DNA from: Cyanodermella asteris
Lineage: Eukaryota; Ascomycota; Lecanoromycetes; Ostropales; Stictidaceae
NCBI GenBank assembly: GCA_900618795.1
Contig: UYJD01000013.1
Span: forward strand, 205,397 to 269,396
Length of the DNA: 64,000 nt
Direction: 5' to 3'
A program made the position numbers and the translations under genes. The notes below the pieces were generated by a model. The model made no database searches. It saw only the letters and a list, made by a program, of their open reading frames with translations, and was not told the DNA's origin. Every line of letters starts with the position of its first letter. The first letter of the stretch is position 1. This document shows, piece after piece, positions 55,430 to 64,000 of the stretch.

Positions 55430-56089
55430 ATGGCTCGATCCGAATACAAAGCTGTCCCGACAGATGAAAGCGATGTTGGATCACCACCAACGACTTTTTC
55501 CAACACATCTCGCCGGCGCAAGCTTCTCTCAATTATCGCTGTTATCTGCATTGTATTTCTCAACAGCCTGGCGAGCTTCTTCATCGGCCGCCATAGCGCC
55601 CTCGAGCCAACATCCCATGCGCTGCATCTCCCAATAATCCCACACACATTCAGATACAACCGCTCTTTCAGCTCAGCACCCGACGCCCACACAGACCGAT
55701 CCTGGCGAGAGCTTTTCCCGCTCGAGGGAGGCTTCTTCGTTCACCCAACAGTCGCACCGGAACGAAGCACATTCTCCGTCTTTCATCAACTGCATTGTCT
55801 GGACAATATCCGACGTGCCTATTGGATGAGCCACGACGCGGCGATCGAAGGCAAGAAGTTGGCCGATGAGGACGTACACGTCGATGTGCAACCAAGTCAT
55901 GTCCGACATTGCATCGATTTGGTCAGGCAGAGCCTAATGTGCAGTGCAGACACGACGCTAGAGGTAGTGGATAAGAGCATTAACGGTGTGCATGGCTTCA
56001 GGACAGAGCACATGTGCCGCGATTGGGGCGTACTCAAAGACTGGGCTAGTGAGCAGCAACTCAAGCGTCACGTGGAGCAAATTGTATAG
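55430..56089 (+). CDS. UstYa family oxidase 1 (DUF3328)
   Basis: A single exon encodes 219 residues from ATG 55430. A cytoplasmic N terminus (MARSEYKAVPTDESD) and one membrane helix (LLSIIAVICIVFLNSLASFFIG, about residues 38-59) precede a lumenal domain. Both family motifs HxxHC are present: HQLHC in FSVFHQLHCLDNIRRAYW, and HVRHC in HVRHCIDLVRQSLMC. UstYa proteins are fungal oxidases that form ether or C-C macrocycles and perform dehydrogenation or other oxidations in ribosomal peptide pathways. Some family members act in other pathways. Its 3' end lies 41 bp from UstYa-2, which runs the opposite way. Confidence 0.92.
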   Translation: MARSEYKAVPTDESDVGSPPTTFSNTSRRRKLLSIIAVICIVFLNSLASFFIGRHSALEPTSHALHLPIIPHTFRYNRSFSSAPDAHTDRSWRELFPLEGGFFVHPTVAPERSTFSVFHQLHCLDNIRRAYWMSHDAAIEGKKLADEDVHVDVQPSHVRHCIDLVRQSLMCSADTTLEVVDKSINGVHGFRTEHMCRDWGVLKDWASEQQLKRHVEQIV

Positions 56090-56130
56090 ACTATTCGCAA
56101 GACCAATATCAAACATGATCAGTTTTTGTA

Positions 56131-56992
56131 CTATGTACGCAATAATGGGTTCTTCATTACCGCAATCTCTTCTTTGGCTACCGTTCGATCAGCAATCGAG
56201 TCTTGAAGGGCGTCCCAATTGACGCATCGCCTTGGTATCAAGCGGGTATCCAGCATTGGTCGCTCCTGCTCCGCCCACCTGAACGTCGTGAGCGTCGTAT
56301 CCGCCCGACACATTGCAGCAGAGCGCAAAAGATCCAAGCAGTGATCTGGGAATGGATCAGCATTCTGAAACTAGCCTTCAACCTCGGTCACTTACCTGCA
56401 TGGATATCCCAGTGCTCCTGATCTTGCTCACGGAGCCCAGGGTGATAATGTTCTCGATAATTCCAATGCCGCAGCATTTTCTGCAAGAATGTGAGTAACT
56501 ACTAACTTCGTGTAGATAGACACTCGAGGAGCCTACAATGCAATGCAGCTCATGGAAGACACCTAGCCACGCCATATATCCGCCCTCCGGTAGCGCCACC
56601 GAAGACTGATTGCTCTGCACCAATTCCTCTCCACTCACGCGGATCGCCATGTTCGCGAGAAGGTCATGCCAGGCTTTATCCAGCCCTGGACTCGGTAGGC
56701 CGGCGTACGGGCTCTCTTCGAAGTCGGTATAGAAGCCCGTCTGGTATTCGATGTCTAGACCCGGGAGCGGATGGAGAGCTGTGCGTGGCGGAGCGAGCCT
56801 CGAGCGGAGGAGAGGGAAGAAGATAAAGGCGGTCGTCACGCTGTAGAGGAGGAAGAGGCTTGTGTGGAAGATGATTTGTGTCCGCCGACTTCGAACTTTT
56901 GGGTGAGCTGGGCGATGTTCCTCCGTTGGAGATTTCTCTGAGTCTGGGAGTAATGCGTAGCTTTCGCCGTCCATACTCCTGGTAATGGCCAT
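56131..56992 (-). CDS. UstYa family oxidase 2 (DUF3328)
   Basis: Three exons, 56992-56537, 56480-56396 and 56345-56131 (introns of 56 and 50 nt), give 251 residues. The N terminus is cytoplasmic, with one membrane helix (IIFHTSLFLLYSVTTAFIFFPLL). The lumenal domain shows HELHC, the family block MLRHWNYREHYHPG created by the second exon, and HADHC followed by LDLLRSAAMCRADTTL. The intron positions between the two HxxHC motifs are common in this family. It differs clearly in sequence from UstYa-1, so the two probably act as different steps or as a heteromeric pair, as known for UstYa/UstYb. It is divergent from the candidate precursor gene. Confidence 0.93.
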
Positions 56993-57506
56993 GCCGATGG
57001 TGACAGTTGTATAGATAGCTCGAGAAATAGTTTCTGGATCGATCAGACAATGAAGAGACGAGCAAGTCGCTCCGCAGATTGGACAACAGAGTAGCAGGCT
57101 GGAGAGCTGAGCTGTTCCGTACTACCAAAAGGAGAAGAACTTCCGAATCATTCGTGCAAGGATTGGAGCCAACTGGGCGAGTGGGTGCGAATCAAGTCAG
57201 CACACACACATGACCGCACTAAAACTCAGCTCTGGGTCTCGAAAGCCATCGAAATGAAGCGATCGGCCGTACACCCATGCTATCAACGGTGCCTGATACA
57301 GGTCGCGAGCAGCACATCGATGTGCCTATCCTCGTAACCTTGACAGGCTGAGCGCCACGTGATTCAGTCTGCTTATATAGAAGTCTTAACAGCCCTTCGT
57401 CGATTGACCCTACCGCTCACCAATCGTCGAATTTACAAGCCCTCTCGATTTCCAATACTTTCGGCAGGAGCAGTTCATTCAAACCATAATCACAGGAGCC
57501 ATCAGT
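56993..57506. promoter_or_regulatory. Divergent promoter, UstYa-2 / candidate precursor
   Basis: 514 bp lie between opposed start codons. A TATA-like GCTTATATAGAAG at 57370-57382 sits about 130 bp before the precursor ATG, pointing to strong regulated expression of the small gene. Confidence 0.45.
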
Positions 57507-57820
57507 ATGCGTACCGCCGTCATTATACTTGGCCTGCTTGGCTTCGCTCTCGCTGCACCCATCGTGCAAAGAGGTATGAATGATCCTGCCGTGTTGCGAA
57601 GTAGTTTCGGGAGTTCAGCCGTCACTAATGCCGAACAGATGCCGAAGCTGCTGCTGTCGCTGCGGACGACCGTGAGCAGACCCCCCGCAGGGCGTTGCAC
57701 CCTGTCTTTGACACAACAGCTAATGGATTGGCAGTGTCAGCGGACGAGTACGTGGTTTATCCTGATGTTGACCGGGACGAGGATGTGATATATGCCTACC
57801 ACGGTATCAACGACAAGTGA
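57507..57820 (+). CDS. Candidate RiPP (dikaritin-like) precursor peptide
   Basis: Two exons, 57507-57573 and 57639-57820, joined by a 65-nt GT-AG intron (donor GTATGA, acceptor GAACAG), give 82 residues. The N terminus MRTAVIILGLLGFALAAP is a clear signal peptide, and the intron falls right after it, at residue 22-23. An acidic, Ala-rich pro-region and a dibasic TPRR follow. The C-terminal 30 residues are rich in Tyr, Val and Asp, including EYVVYPDVDRD and VIYAYHGIND. A secreted leader, small size and a tyrosine-led segment fit the substrate expected beside UstYa oxidases. Unlike ustiloxin-type precursors there is no tandem core repeat. Both the splice and the role are inferences; a plain small secreted protein is the alternative. 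Confidence 0.55.
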
Positions 57821-58903
57821 GGATGGAGAGCAAGGTTAGGATGAAGCGGAGGGCAGCGACCAGGCGCAATGGGTAGCCAATGGACCTTGGAGCTTCGCTT
57901 CTATCTCTGTTAAAGGTTGAACTAGATGTGCTGTGGTCAAAGTATCGTGCCAGCAAATGCATCAATAGCCGCTGGCCTTCTCTCGTGAACTTGCCGTCCG
58001 CAAAACATTCCGAAATGTTATGCAACGAAGAATACATTCGGTGCAGTGCCGAGTCGTCCAGTAGTCGGGCTGAACTTGGATAGAATCCTTACTAGGAGTC
58101 TGATGTTGCCGAGGAGTTCTCCAATGAGATCCTGGCGGCTCCTTACCGTGTGAGTCCAACGCCGTACGGCAAACGCGCAATCACACTGTCGTGATGCTTC
58201 GTCTCCGGCCAGCCGGCACACAGACTCGCAGATTCTTGCGCCATCCACAAGGCTGAGCAAGCCTCAGACCTTATCGAAGCCAAAGGATCGAACGGAAGCC
58301 GGTTGCTGAGGGTTCGTTGAGTGGGGAATATTTGCCGTTGGCATCAGCCGTGAGGTTGATATTTGATACACGTACTCCCCTGCCTGCGAAAATGCAAGCC
58401 ACTTCACGTCAGCTTCGCTTCAACTTGGTTCGACACTAAGTTATCATCAACGGTCAAGGGTATCTTGCCTGAACACGAGCGAGGCTCCTTTCCGACACCA
58501 AGGATCGCCCTGCACTACTGTGCATGGCGTATGCGCTGTAAGCCCAGCAACGCCGCCATGTCAAGTGTGCATCAATTTGAGGATAGCCATCACAGACCGA
58601 AAGGACCCTCGACTGGGATGCAGACAATCTCACCCAGTGCGAGCCTTCGTTTCGAGGCTCTTCAGTGAAGCCCCTCGAAGGAAGACTCGATAGAGGAGAG
58701 GTTACATTGTTCTACGCCCAATCTCACGGTGGCTGCCCTGGGTGATATCAAAGGCGAGTTCATCTTGCTAGATGTATCCGTCCGTGTCCCTGTATGTCTC
58801 TGCGAGGTCTTGTACGATTTGCCTTTCTTTAGCGTGAGAATCTTGTCATCTCAGTGGCCTCAACAACTATCCTTGACATTTTAACTTCTATTTCTTTTCA
58901 AAG
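57821..58903. other. Intergenic stretch within the cluster, no gene supported
   Basis: It holds the 3' region of the small gene and the promoter of the rhodopsin-like gene. No frame with a motif is present. Confidence 0.5.
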
Positions 58904-60233
58904 ATGCAGTACGAGCTGTCGAAGAGCAAGTGCGCGGCGGATGTCATTCTTCCATTCTTCGCCACGGTGGCCGTAGTGCTCCGCTTCGTGGCGCGAAGAA
59001 AGCAGGATGTACCACTTCGAGGAGACGACTGGTGCATACTGGTCGCTTTGATTCTTGCTCTCGGAGTCTGCATCGCGGGCATATACGCTGCAGCAATCGA
59101 TATTTACGGCGTACCAGCACAGCTCCTGACCTATCCCGAATGGATTATCCACCAAAAAGTATTCCCATCGCCACCGTATCGACGGATTACGGGCTCCAGA
59201 CTGAACTGACACGATCCATAGTTCCTCTTCTCGGACGTGCTTGTCTGCCACACCGCCTATGCCTTCATCAAAATCTCGATCTTGCTTTTCTACAAGCGCA
59301 TCTTCGTGACTCGCACATTCAAGATCGCTGCCAACATCATGATGGGCTTTGTTGTGGCGTGGTTGATTGCTGCGACTTTCGTACGTTGCCGCAAAGCTTC
59401 ATGAACCAGCATTGAGGTGCTGATCAATGCTCGCAGGGCCATATCTTTGCGAGAACACCCGTGTCGCTGTTCTGGACCGTGTTACCCGCCAAATGGAGCC
59501 TTGTCGGCGGCATCAATTACGGCGTCTATCTGTCCTCGATGGCCGCCATCGACATCTTGCTGGACCTCGTAACGCTTTGCCTGCCGCTTCCAGTCATCTA
59601 CAAGCTGCACGTCAAGACGACTCGCAAGATCCAGCTCGTTCTGATCTTTGCTCTCGGAGTTTTGTAAGTCGACAGCCAACACACACGTGCAAAATTGACG
59701 CTAACCGCCACAGTTGTGTTGTTGCGTCAGGCGTCCGTTTCTACTGGACCTGGGAGCTGTATCTGCAGCTTCAGGGCAAGCTTCCACCAAGCACAGTGGC
59801 CCCAACAAACAGCTGGAATGACATCTGGGCACACATAGAAGCTTGCTCATCCATCGTCTGCGCCTGTCTGCCGACTCTGGCACCGCTTTTCGCCGGCGGC
59901 TCTTCCCTGGAGTCTCTCGCCGCAAGCATGAAAAAGGCTGTCAGCAGATCTACACTTCGTCTGCGCTCCCTTGGAAGGTCCAGTGGCCGTTCATCTGGTT
60001 CGAAGGCTAGCGAGAATAACGTGGCGCAGGCTCCCGGTAATGCGTCGTTTGGTGCCTCGTCCGATGGAAATGGCAAGTACAGCAAGCGTGGGTGGTACGA
60101 ACTCAACGGCCCGAATGATCGGGCTCAGGCTGTTGGCGGAAACAAGAAAGGCGTGGTTGTAGATGAGGAAGCTCTTGTTGAGAGTCCCAGAGCTATCGTG
60201 GTCCCAAAGACCACCGCCACGGAGCATTCTTGA
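58904..60233 (+). CDS. Rhodopsin-domain integral membrane protein (PTH11/SAT4-like)
   Basis: Four exons, 58904-59158, 59222-59380, 59437-59663 and 59714-60233 (introns of 63, 56 and 50 nt), give 386 residues. About seven hydrophobic segments are visible, among them VALILALGVCIAGIYAAAI, YAFIKISILLFYKRIFVTRTFK, IMMGFVVAWLIAATF, IDILLDLVTLCLPLPVIYKL and LVLIFALGVLF. The blocks FIKISILLFYKRIF and LPLPVIYKLHVKTTRKIQL are hallmarks of the fungal rhodopsin-domain family, often found in metabolite clusters and also related to PTH11-like receptors. A hydrophilic Ser/Arg-rich tail of about 120 residues lies in the cytoplasm. Function in clusters is not established for most members; transport, sensing or an enzymatic role are all possible. 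Confidence 0.9.
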
Positions 60234-61144
60234 GATCGGCTTCAATGAACATCAGTGATCAGATATAGGAAAGAATCGATTTCCAGGCCAAATAGCATGC
60301 AAAAAAGGCAGGCCTATCAAGTACAGAAGAAATTTGCGAAGATACTGCAACTGAAACAGTCTCCAGCCGCCATGGCGGTCTTCCAATCCGTATGATGGAG
60401 ATGCGCTCGACGAAATTCACGTCGTCTACTTCCTCACCCAGTTAGGCACAATTTACGTACGTGTCTCTCCATCGAGCCCGTGCTATATGTCGGCCGCGTA
60501 TTCCGCCTGTAGAGAGGCACCGGAGACTTGCATGAATCACAAGTCGGTCAGAGTCAGCGCCGTCAGCCCTAGCCAGGGTGCCTGGGTAGCTACGACAAGG
60601 GGCGAAGCCGCCCCCACCACTCTTCAGGTGATCAGAAACAGACCCACACGAGGCCCACACTGGTCAGGGGTAGATGTCCCCATATCTCCACGTCCTGTGT
60701 TGCTTGATAGCGGCATCGGCGAGGCTGGGTGCGTTAGTTGTGGATGTAATGCTACCATACTCGGAGTTGATCGAGAGTGAATCGTTGGAGGTGATTGGTA
60801 TGGACGGATTAGCGCTACTTACGTAGGTGAAGGGATGGGGACAATGCCGTTGAGATGGCGATGCCTGACGGGGACCCTGAGAAGGTCTCAGCTGGTCAAG
60901 CGTCTCTGCTTAGCAAACTCTAAGACAGACGGCTTCTTGGAACAGCCTCTCGTTGGTGTCGGAGACGTACGAAAGTGTCCGGCTCTTGACCATGCTCTGA
61001 AATAGACCTCACCGGATGGCACGCGGCATAGTTCGGCTGTGATACTTACCCGCTTGGATTTCCGACAACGACACCTGTTGAAGCTTGAACGGCGGCGCTC
61101 ATAACACATGTCCGTCAGCTTGACGTCCCGGTTCATCTTCAAGC
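60234..61144. other. Intergenic stretch, nothing seen
   Basis: It contains the promoter of the MFS gene. No supported frame, repeat or RNA gene. Confidence 0.5.
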
Positions 61145-62755
61145 ATGTCCTCTCAAGAGAGAGGTGAATCGACCTCTATACCCACAAAAACCTTGAACTC
61201 GCCGGAAAAAGGCAACGAAAAGCAGTACACTCTTTGCATCTCCGAGCAAAGCACCATCCACCAAAGCTCAGACGGCTCTCCAAGCCAGAGCTCCTTCCTA
61301 ATAGGATGGCGCCTCCAAGTCCTCAACTTCGCCCTGTGCATCGCCCTATTCCTCAGCTTCTTAGAAACCACAATCGTCAGCACCTCCCTCCTCTCAATCA
61401 CCAACGATTTCGGCAGCTTCTCCGAATCAAGCTGGGTCGTCTCCGCGTACCTCCTCGCCTACACAAGTTTCCTGATACCGCTTGCGAAGCTATCAGACAT
61501 CTTCGGCAGGCGAGCAGTACTCTCGTTCAGTCTCGTGATGTTCATTGCGTTCTCGGCGGGCGCGGGTTGGAGCACGAGTATCACGCAGCTATACGTCTTT
61601 CGAGCTCTGCAGGGTGTTGGGGGCGGCGGGATCTATGCTTTGGTGTTCACGGTTCTGACCGAGATGGTGCCGTTGGAGAAGTATGCTTTCTATGGAGCTG
61701 TCGTTAGTAGTACGTTTGCGTTGAGTAATCTGCTGGGACCCATTTTGGGGGGAATGGTCAATGATCACACGACGTGGCGGTGGATCTTTTGGCTGAATAT
61801 ACCAGCTGGAGTTGTTGCTTTAGTACTTTCGTGGATCGCTCTTCCGAGGAGATTCCCAGTTCACAACATGGTTATACGGCATGATGGGAAGAGCGGCATA
61901 CCTGTGTCGTGGAGCAGCTTCAAGCGTGTCGACGTTTGTGGAACGGTCCTGTTACTAATGTTCACCGTCTTCCTTGTCACCGCAATCGAGATGGGCAATA
62001 TCCAGCTCCCATGGTCCAGCCCAACGATGGTGGGTCTTCTCTGCGCTTCAATGGTCTGCCTGCTCCTCCTCGGCCTCTGGACCTGGCTGCAACGTTCAGG
62101 TTCGCGGGTAGAACCTATCCTGCCCTGGCGTATCCTCAGCAATCGTTTCACCATGGGAGCCATCCTCAACGCATTCTTCGTCAGTGGTGCTTTCATTACT
62201 TGTGTCTTTAACATGCCCCTTCGCTTCCAGGTCATCAACGGCGAGAGTCCATCCCAAGCTGGCTATCGTTTGCTTGCACTCACACTTGCGACGCCCGTCG
62301 GCTCCGGTTTGGCTGGAGTGTTGACTCAAAAGGCCAATTTACCACCAATGCACGTGTTGCTGTTGGGAGGTGTAGTCCAGACTCTCGGCTTGGGCTTGTA
62401 CACTGGGATCTGTGCAGGCAGCGTAGTAGAGCTTCCGGCACAGTACGGGCTGGAGGTGATCACGGGCCTCGGGTTCGGCATCTCGATTAGCACCGTCATC
62501 ATGATTGCTCCGCTCATTTTCGAGACCCAAGATCGAGCGGTCGCGATGGGTGCCATTGGACAATTCAGAGTGTTGGGAGGGAGCATTGGAACATCTGGAA
62601 TGGCCAATATCCTAAGCAAGCTCGTGAACGAGAGGATGGGAAGTACGCTTTCTGCCGAACAGATGACCGCTCTGCAGCAGAGCATTAGTGAGCTGAGCGA
62701 GCTGCCTCGAGATGTTCAAGATGCATATCGGAGGAACTATGCCGAAGGATTCTAG
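61145..62755 (+). CDS. MFS transporter, 14-TM drug:H+ antiporter type, stop before last helix
   Basis: The product up to the first stop has 536 residues. DHA2-type motifs are clear: LDxT-like FLETTIVSTSLLSI in helix 1, motif A LAKLSDIFGRRAVL, motif B FRALQGVGGGGIYAL, and motif C LSNLLGPILGGMVND. The family normally has 14 helices. Here the frame ends at TAG 62753-62755 (AYRRNYAEGF), just where the last helix should start. The same frame continues for 32 codons to TGA 62852-62854, and these encode a textbook helix with a basic end (WLVTALSIMAIVVTLLMIER). The gene therefore carries a nonsense codon, a base error or a readthrough site. Likely role: export of the cluster product. Confidence 0.9.
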   Translation: MSSQERGESTSIPTKTLNSPEKGNEKQYTLCISEQSTIHQSSDGSPSQSSFLIGWRLQVLNFALCIALFLSFLETTIVSTSLLSITNDFGSFSESSWVVSAYLLAYTSFLIPLAKLSDIFGRRAVLSFSLVMFIAFSAGAGWSTSITQLYVFRALQGVGGGGIYALVFTVLTEMVPLEKYAFYGAVVSSTFALSNLLGPILGGMVNDHTTWRWIFWLNIPAGVVALVLSWIALPRRFPVHNMVIRHDGKSGIPVSWSSFKRVDVCGTVLLLMFTVFLVTAIEMGNIQLPWSSPTMVGLLCASMVCLLLLGLWTWLQRSGSRVEPILPWRILSNRFTMGAILNAFFVSGAFITCVFNMPLRFQVINGESPSQAGYRLLALTLATPVGSGLAGVLTQKANLPPMHVLLLGGVVQTLGLGLYTGICAGSVVELPAQYGLEVITGLGFGISISTVIMIAPLIFETQDRAVAMGAIGQFRVLGGSIGTSGMANILSKLVNERMGSTLSAEQMTALQQSISELSELPRDVQDAYRRNYAEGF

Positions 62756-62930
62756 AATGGGATGTGGTTGGTAACGGCCTTGAGCATCATGGCCATCGTC
62801 GTCACGCTCCTGATGATCGAGCGAAAGCCGCGACGTATGCGAGATAAATCGTGATATGCTATCTTTTTGACGAGCTTCGTTGAAGACTGCGTTTTCCGCC
62901 ATATGACCCGATGGTAGCTGAACGAGATTC

Positions 62931-63593
62931 CTATTCGATACCTTGATCTTCACAGCAATAGGTGATATTTACTGTAAGCTCCATCCTCATCGCGGCATCG
63001 TCCGGACGCACATCATTCGTAATCTGAATGACCTCGCCATGTGAGGTATTTGCAATCTTAGCCGTATCATGCGCATCCGCATAATACAACCTATAATAAC
63101 TCATCTCATCGTAAACCAGGTCCTCAAGCATGAAAAGCCGATACTTCTCCGGCACTTCCGTACAGTTATTCGCCAAAATCATCGTATTGTGCGCGCCCGT
63201 CGTGTTGTACTCTTTCGTACTCAGACTCAGACATCGGTACTCGTCGCCCGCAGGCCTGAGAATCCCGAAGGGCGTGTTGCTGGGGTCTATGGCCGGGTCG
63301 TAGCCGGGCGGAAGCGGGTGGTTGTTGTCGTTGTAGCATGTGGCGAACTCCCATGTTTGTGGGGCGAGGGCCGAACCGTTACTGTACTGTGACACCAGGA
63401 CGTGGTCGTGGTGGCCGTCGAGGCCTTTTTGTTTGACGCCGGAGAGGATTCCGATATTGATGGTGGGGTCGCTGTCGTCGTGGGCGTCGCGGCGGAGAGC
63501 GAAGGTGCCTCCGTAGCTCCCGCTGCAGTTGACGGGAGTCTGAGTTAGGACTGGGATTACCAGGATGGCGGCGAGACCGAGGAGTCGCAACAT
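62931..63593 (-). CDS. Secreted protein of unknown family
   Basis: A single exon encodes 220 residues with a signal peptide (MLRLLGLAAILVIPVLTQ). The mature part has few cysteines (NCSGSYGG, ATCYND, YRCLSL, NNCTEV and the pair YCCEDQ near the end) and several N-glycosylation sequons (NGSA, NTTG, NCTE, NTSH, NITY). Alternating hydrophobic residues suggest a beta-rich fold. I do not recognise the family. It converges with the MFS gene. It may belong to the cluster or simply mark its right border. Confidence 0.75.
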   Translation of the reverse strand: MLRLLGLAAILVIPVLTQTPVNCSGSYGGTFALRRDAHDDSDPTINIGILSGVKQKGLDGHHDHVLVSQYSNGSALAPQTWEFATCYNDNNHPLPPGYDPAIDPSNTPFGILRPAGDEYRCLSLSTKEYNTTGAHNTMILANNCTEVPEKYRLFMLEDLVYDEMSYYRLYYADAHDTAKIANTSHGEVIQITNDVRPDDAAMRMELTVNITYCCEDQGIE

Positions 63594-64000
63594 TATGTGA
63601 GATTGTCTGAGGCGACGGTCAAGAGCTGGGCAGTAGTTATGTGGTTAGAAGACATCCTTATGCTCTGTGAACTATGAAGATCTGCAAGCCCGAAGGGCGC
63701 CAGGTTTGATTGAGAGAAGGTTGAGCTCAGGGAACGGGCCGCAACGTTGAAAGCCGATCGTGTTGGTGGTAGGGCTACGAGAAACCATCTCGGATGCACT
63801 TTACGCTTGCCTCGGTTGTTTTCGTCGATATATAGGCACGAAAATGTAAACGCTCAGTGTGACTTCGCGAGCAGTTCTCTGCCCTGATTACGCATCAAAA
63901 TTGCGTCGACAAAAAAACAGGGGGAAAGGTACACGAGGGAATTTGTGAAAGAAAAGGAAGAGGTAGACGACTTAACTCGCTCATTGGGGGTGGACAAAGT
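63594..64000. other. Upstream region of the secreted protein gene, window end
   Basis: A TATATA-containing segment near 63830 could serve the minus-strand gene. No gene is visible to the end of the window. Confidence 0.4.

Overview
The window is nuclear DNA of a filamentous ascomycete, most likely a dothideomycete (inferred). Short spliceosomal introns of about 49-131 nt with GT-AG ends are visible, some with CTAAC or CTGAC-type branch sites. Many genes are single long exons, and several fungal-specific families are present. One 25-base run of N at 26947-26971 marks an assembly gap.

Layout. 1-3.7 kb: the 3' end of an acidic protein, a class I methyltransferase and an unrecognised basic/acidic protein. 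3.8-4.2 kb: a decayed 12-bp minisatellite. 7.5-12.0 kb: a 1495-residue fungal protein with a long disordered tail. 13.75-15.1 kb: an RGG-rich protein. 16.4-17.3 kb: a tandem pair of 67-residue secreted cysteine-rich peptides. 20.0-23.7 kb: two related proteins with a GATA-like CxxC element and half of a Zn2Cys6 cluster at the very C terminus. 24.1-25.2 kb: a Myb/SANT-like gene with frame breaks. 25.3-32.9 kb: gene-poor, with only weak coding fragments. 33-48.4 kb: housekeeping genes, including an Sds3-like HDAC-complex subunit, V-ATPase subunit d, mitochondrial ribosomal protein uS15m, dolichol-phosphate mannosyltransferase and the Paf1-complex subunit Rtf1, plus an SDR and a secreted S28 peptidase.

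48.7-63.6 kb: a probable specialised-metabolite cluster. It holds two different cytochrome P450s, an O-methyltransferase, two UstYa-type (DUF3328) oxidases, a small spliced gene whose product has a signal peptide and a tyrosine-led tail (candidate RiPP precursor), a rhodopsin-like integral membrane protein, a 14-TM-type MFS exporter and a secreted protein. No PKS, NRPS or terpene synthase is visible. The two UstYa proteins next to a small secreted-type precursor suggest a dikaritin-like ribosomal peptide pathway: precursor, oxidative cyclisation by the UstYa pair, tailoring by P450s and methyltransferase, export by the MFS. The product class is inference.

Several reading frames are interrupted by a single base or codon: the Myb-like gene, the uS15m presequence, and the MFS stop codon before its last membrane helix. 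These may be assembly errors, real mutations or recoding, and each is reported separately.
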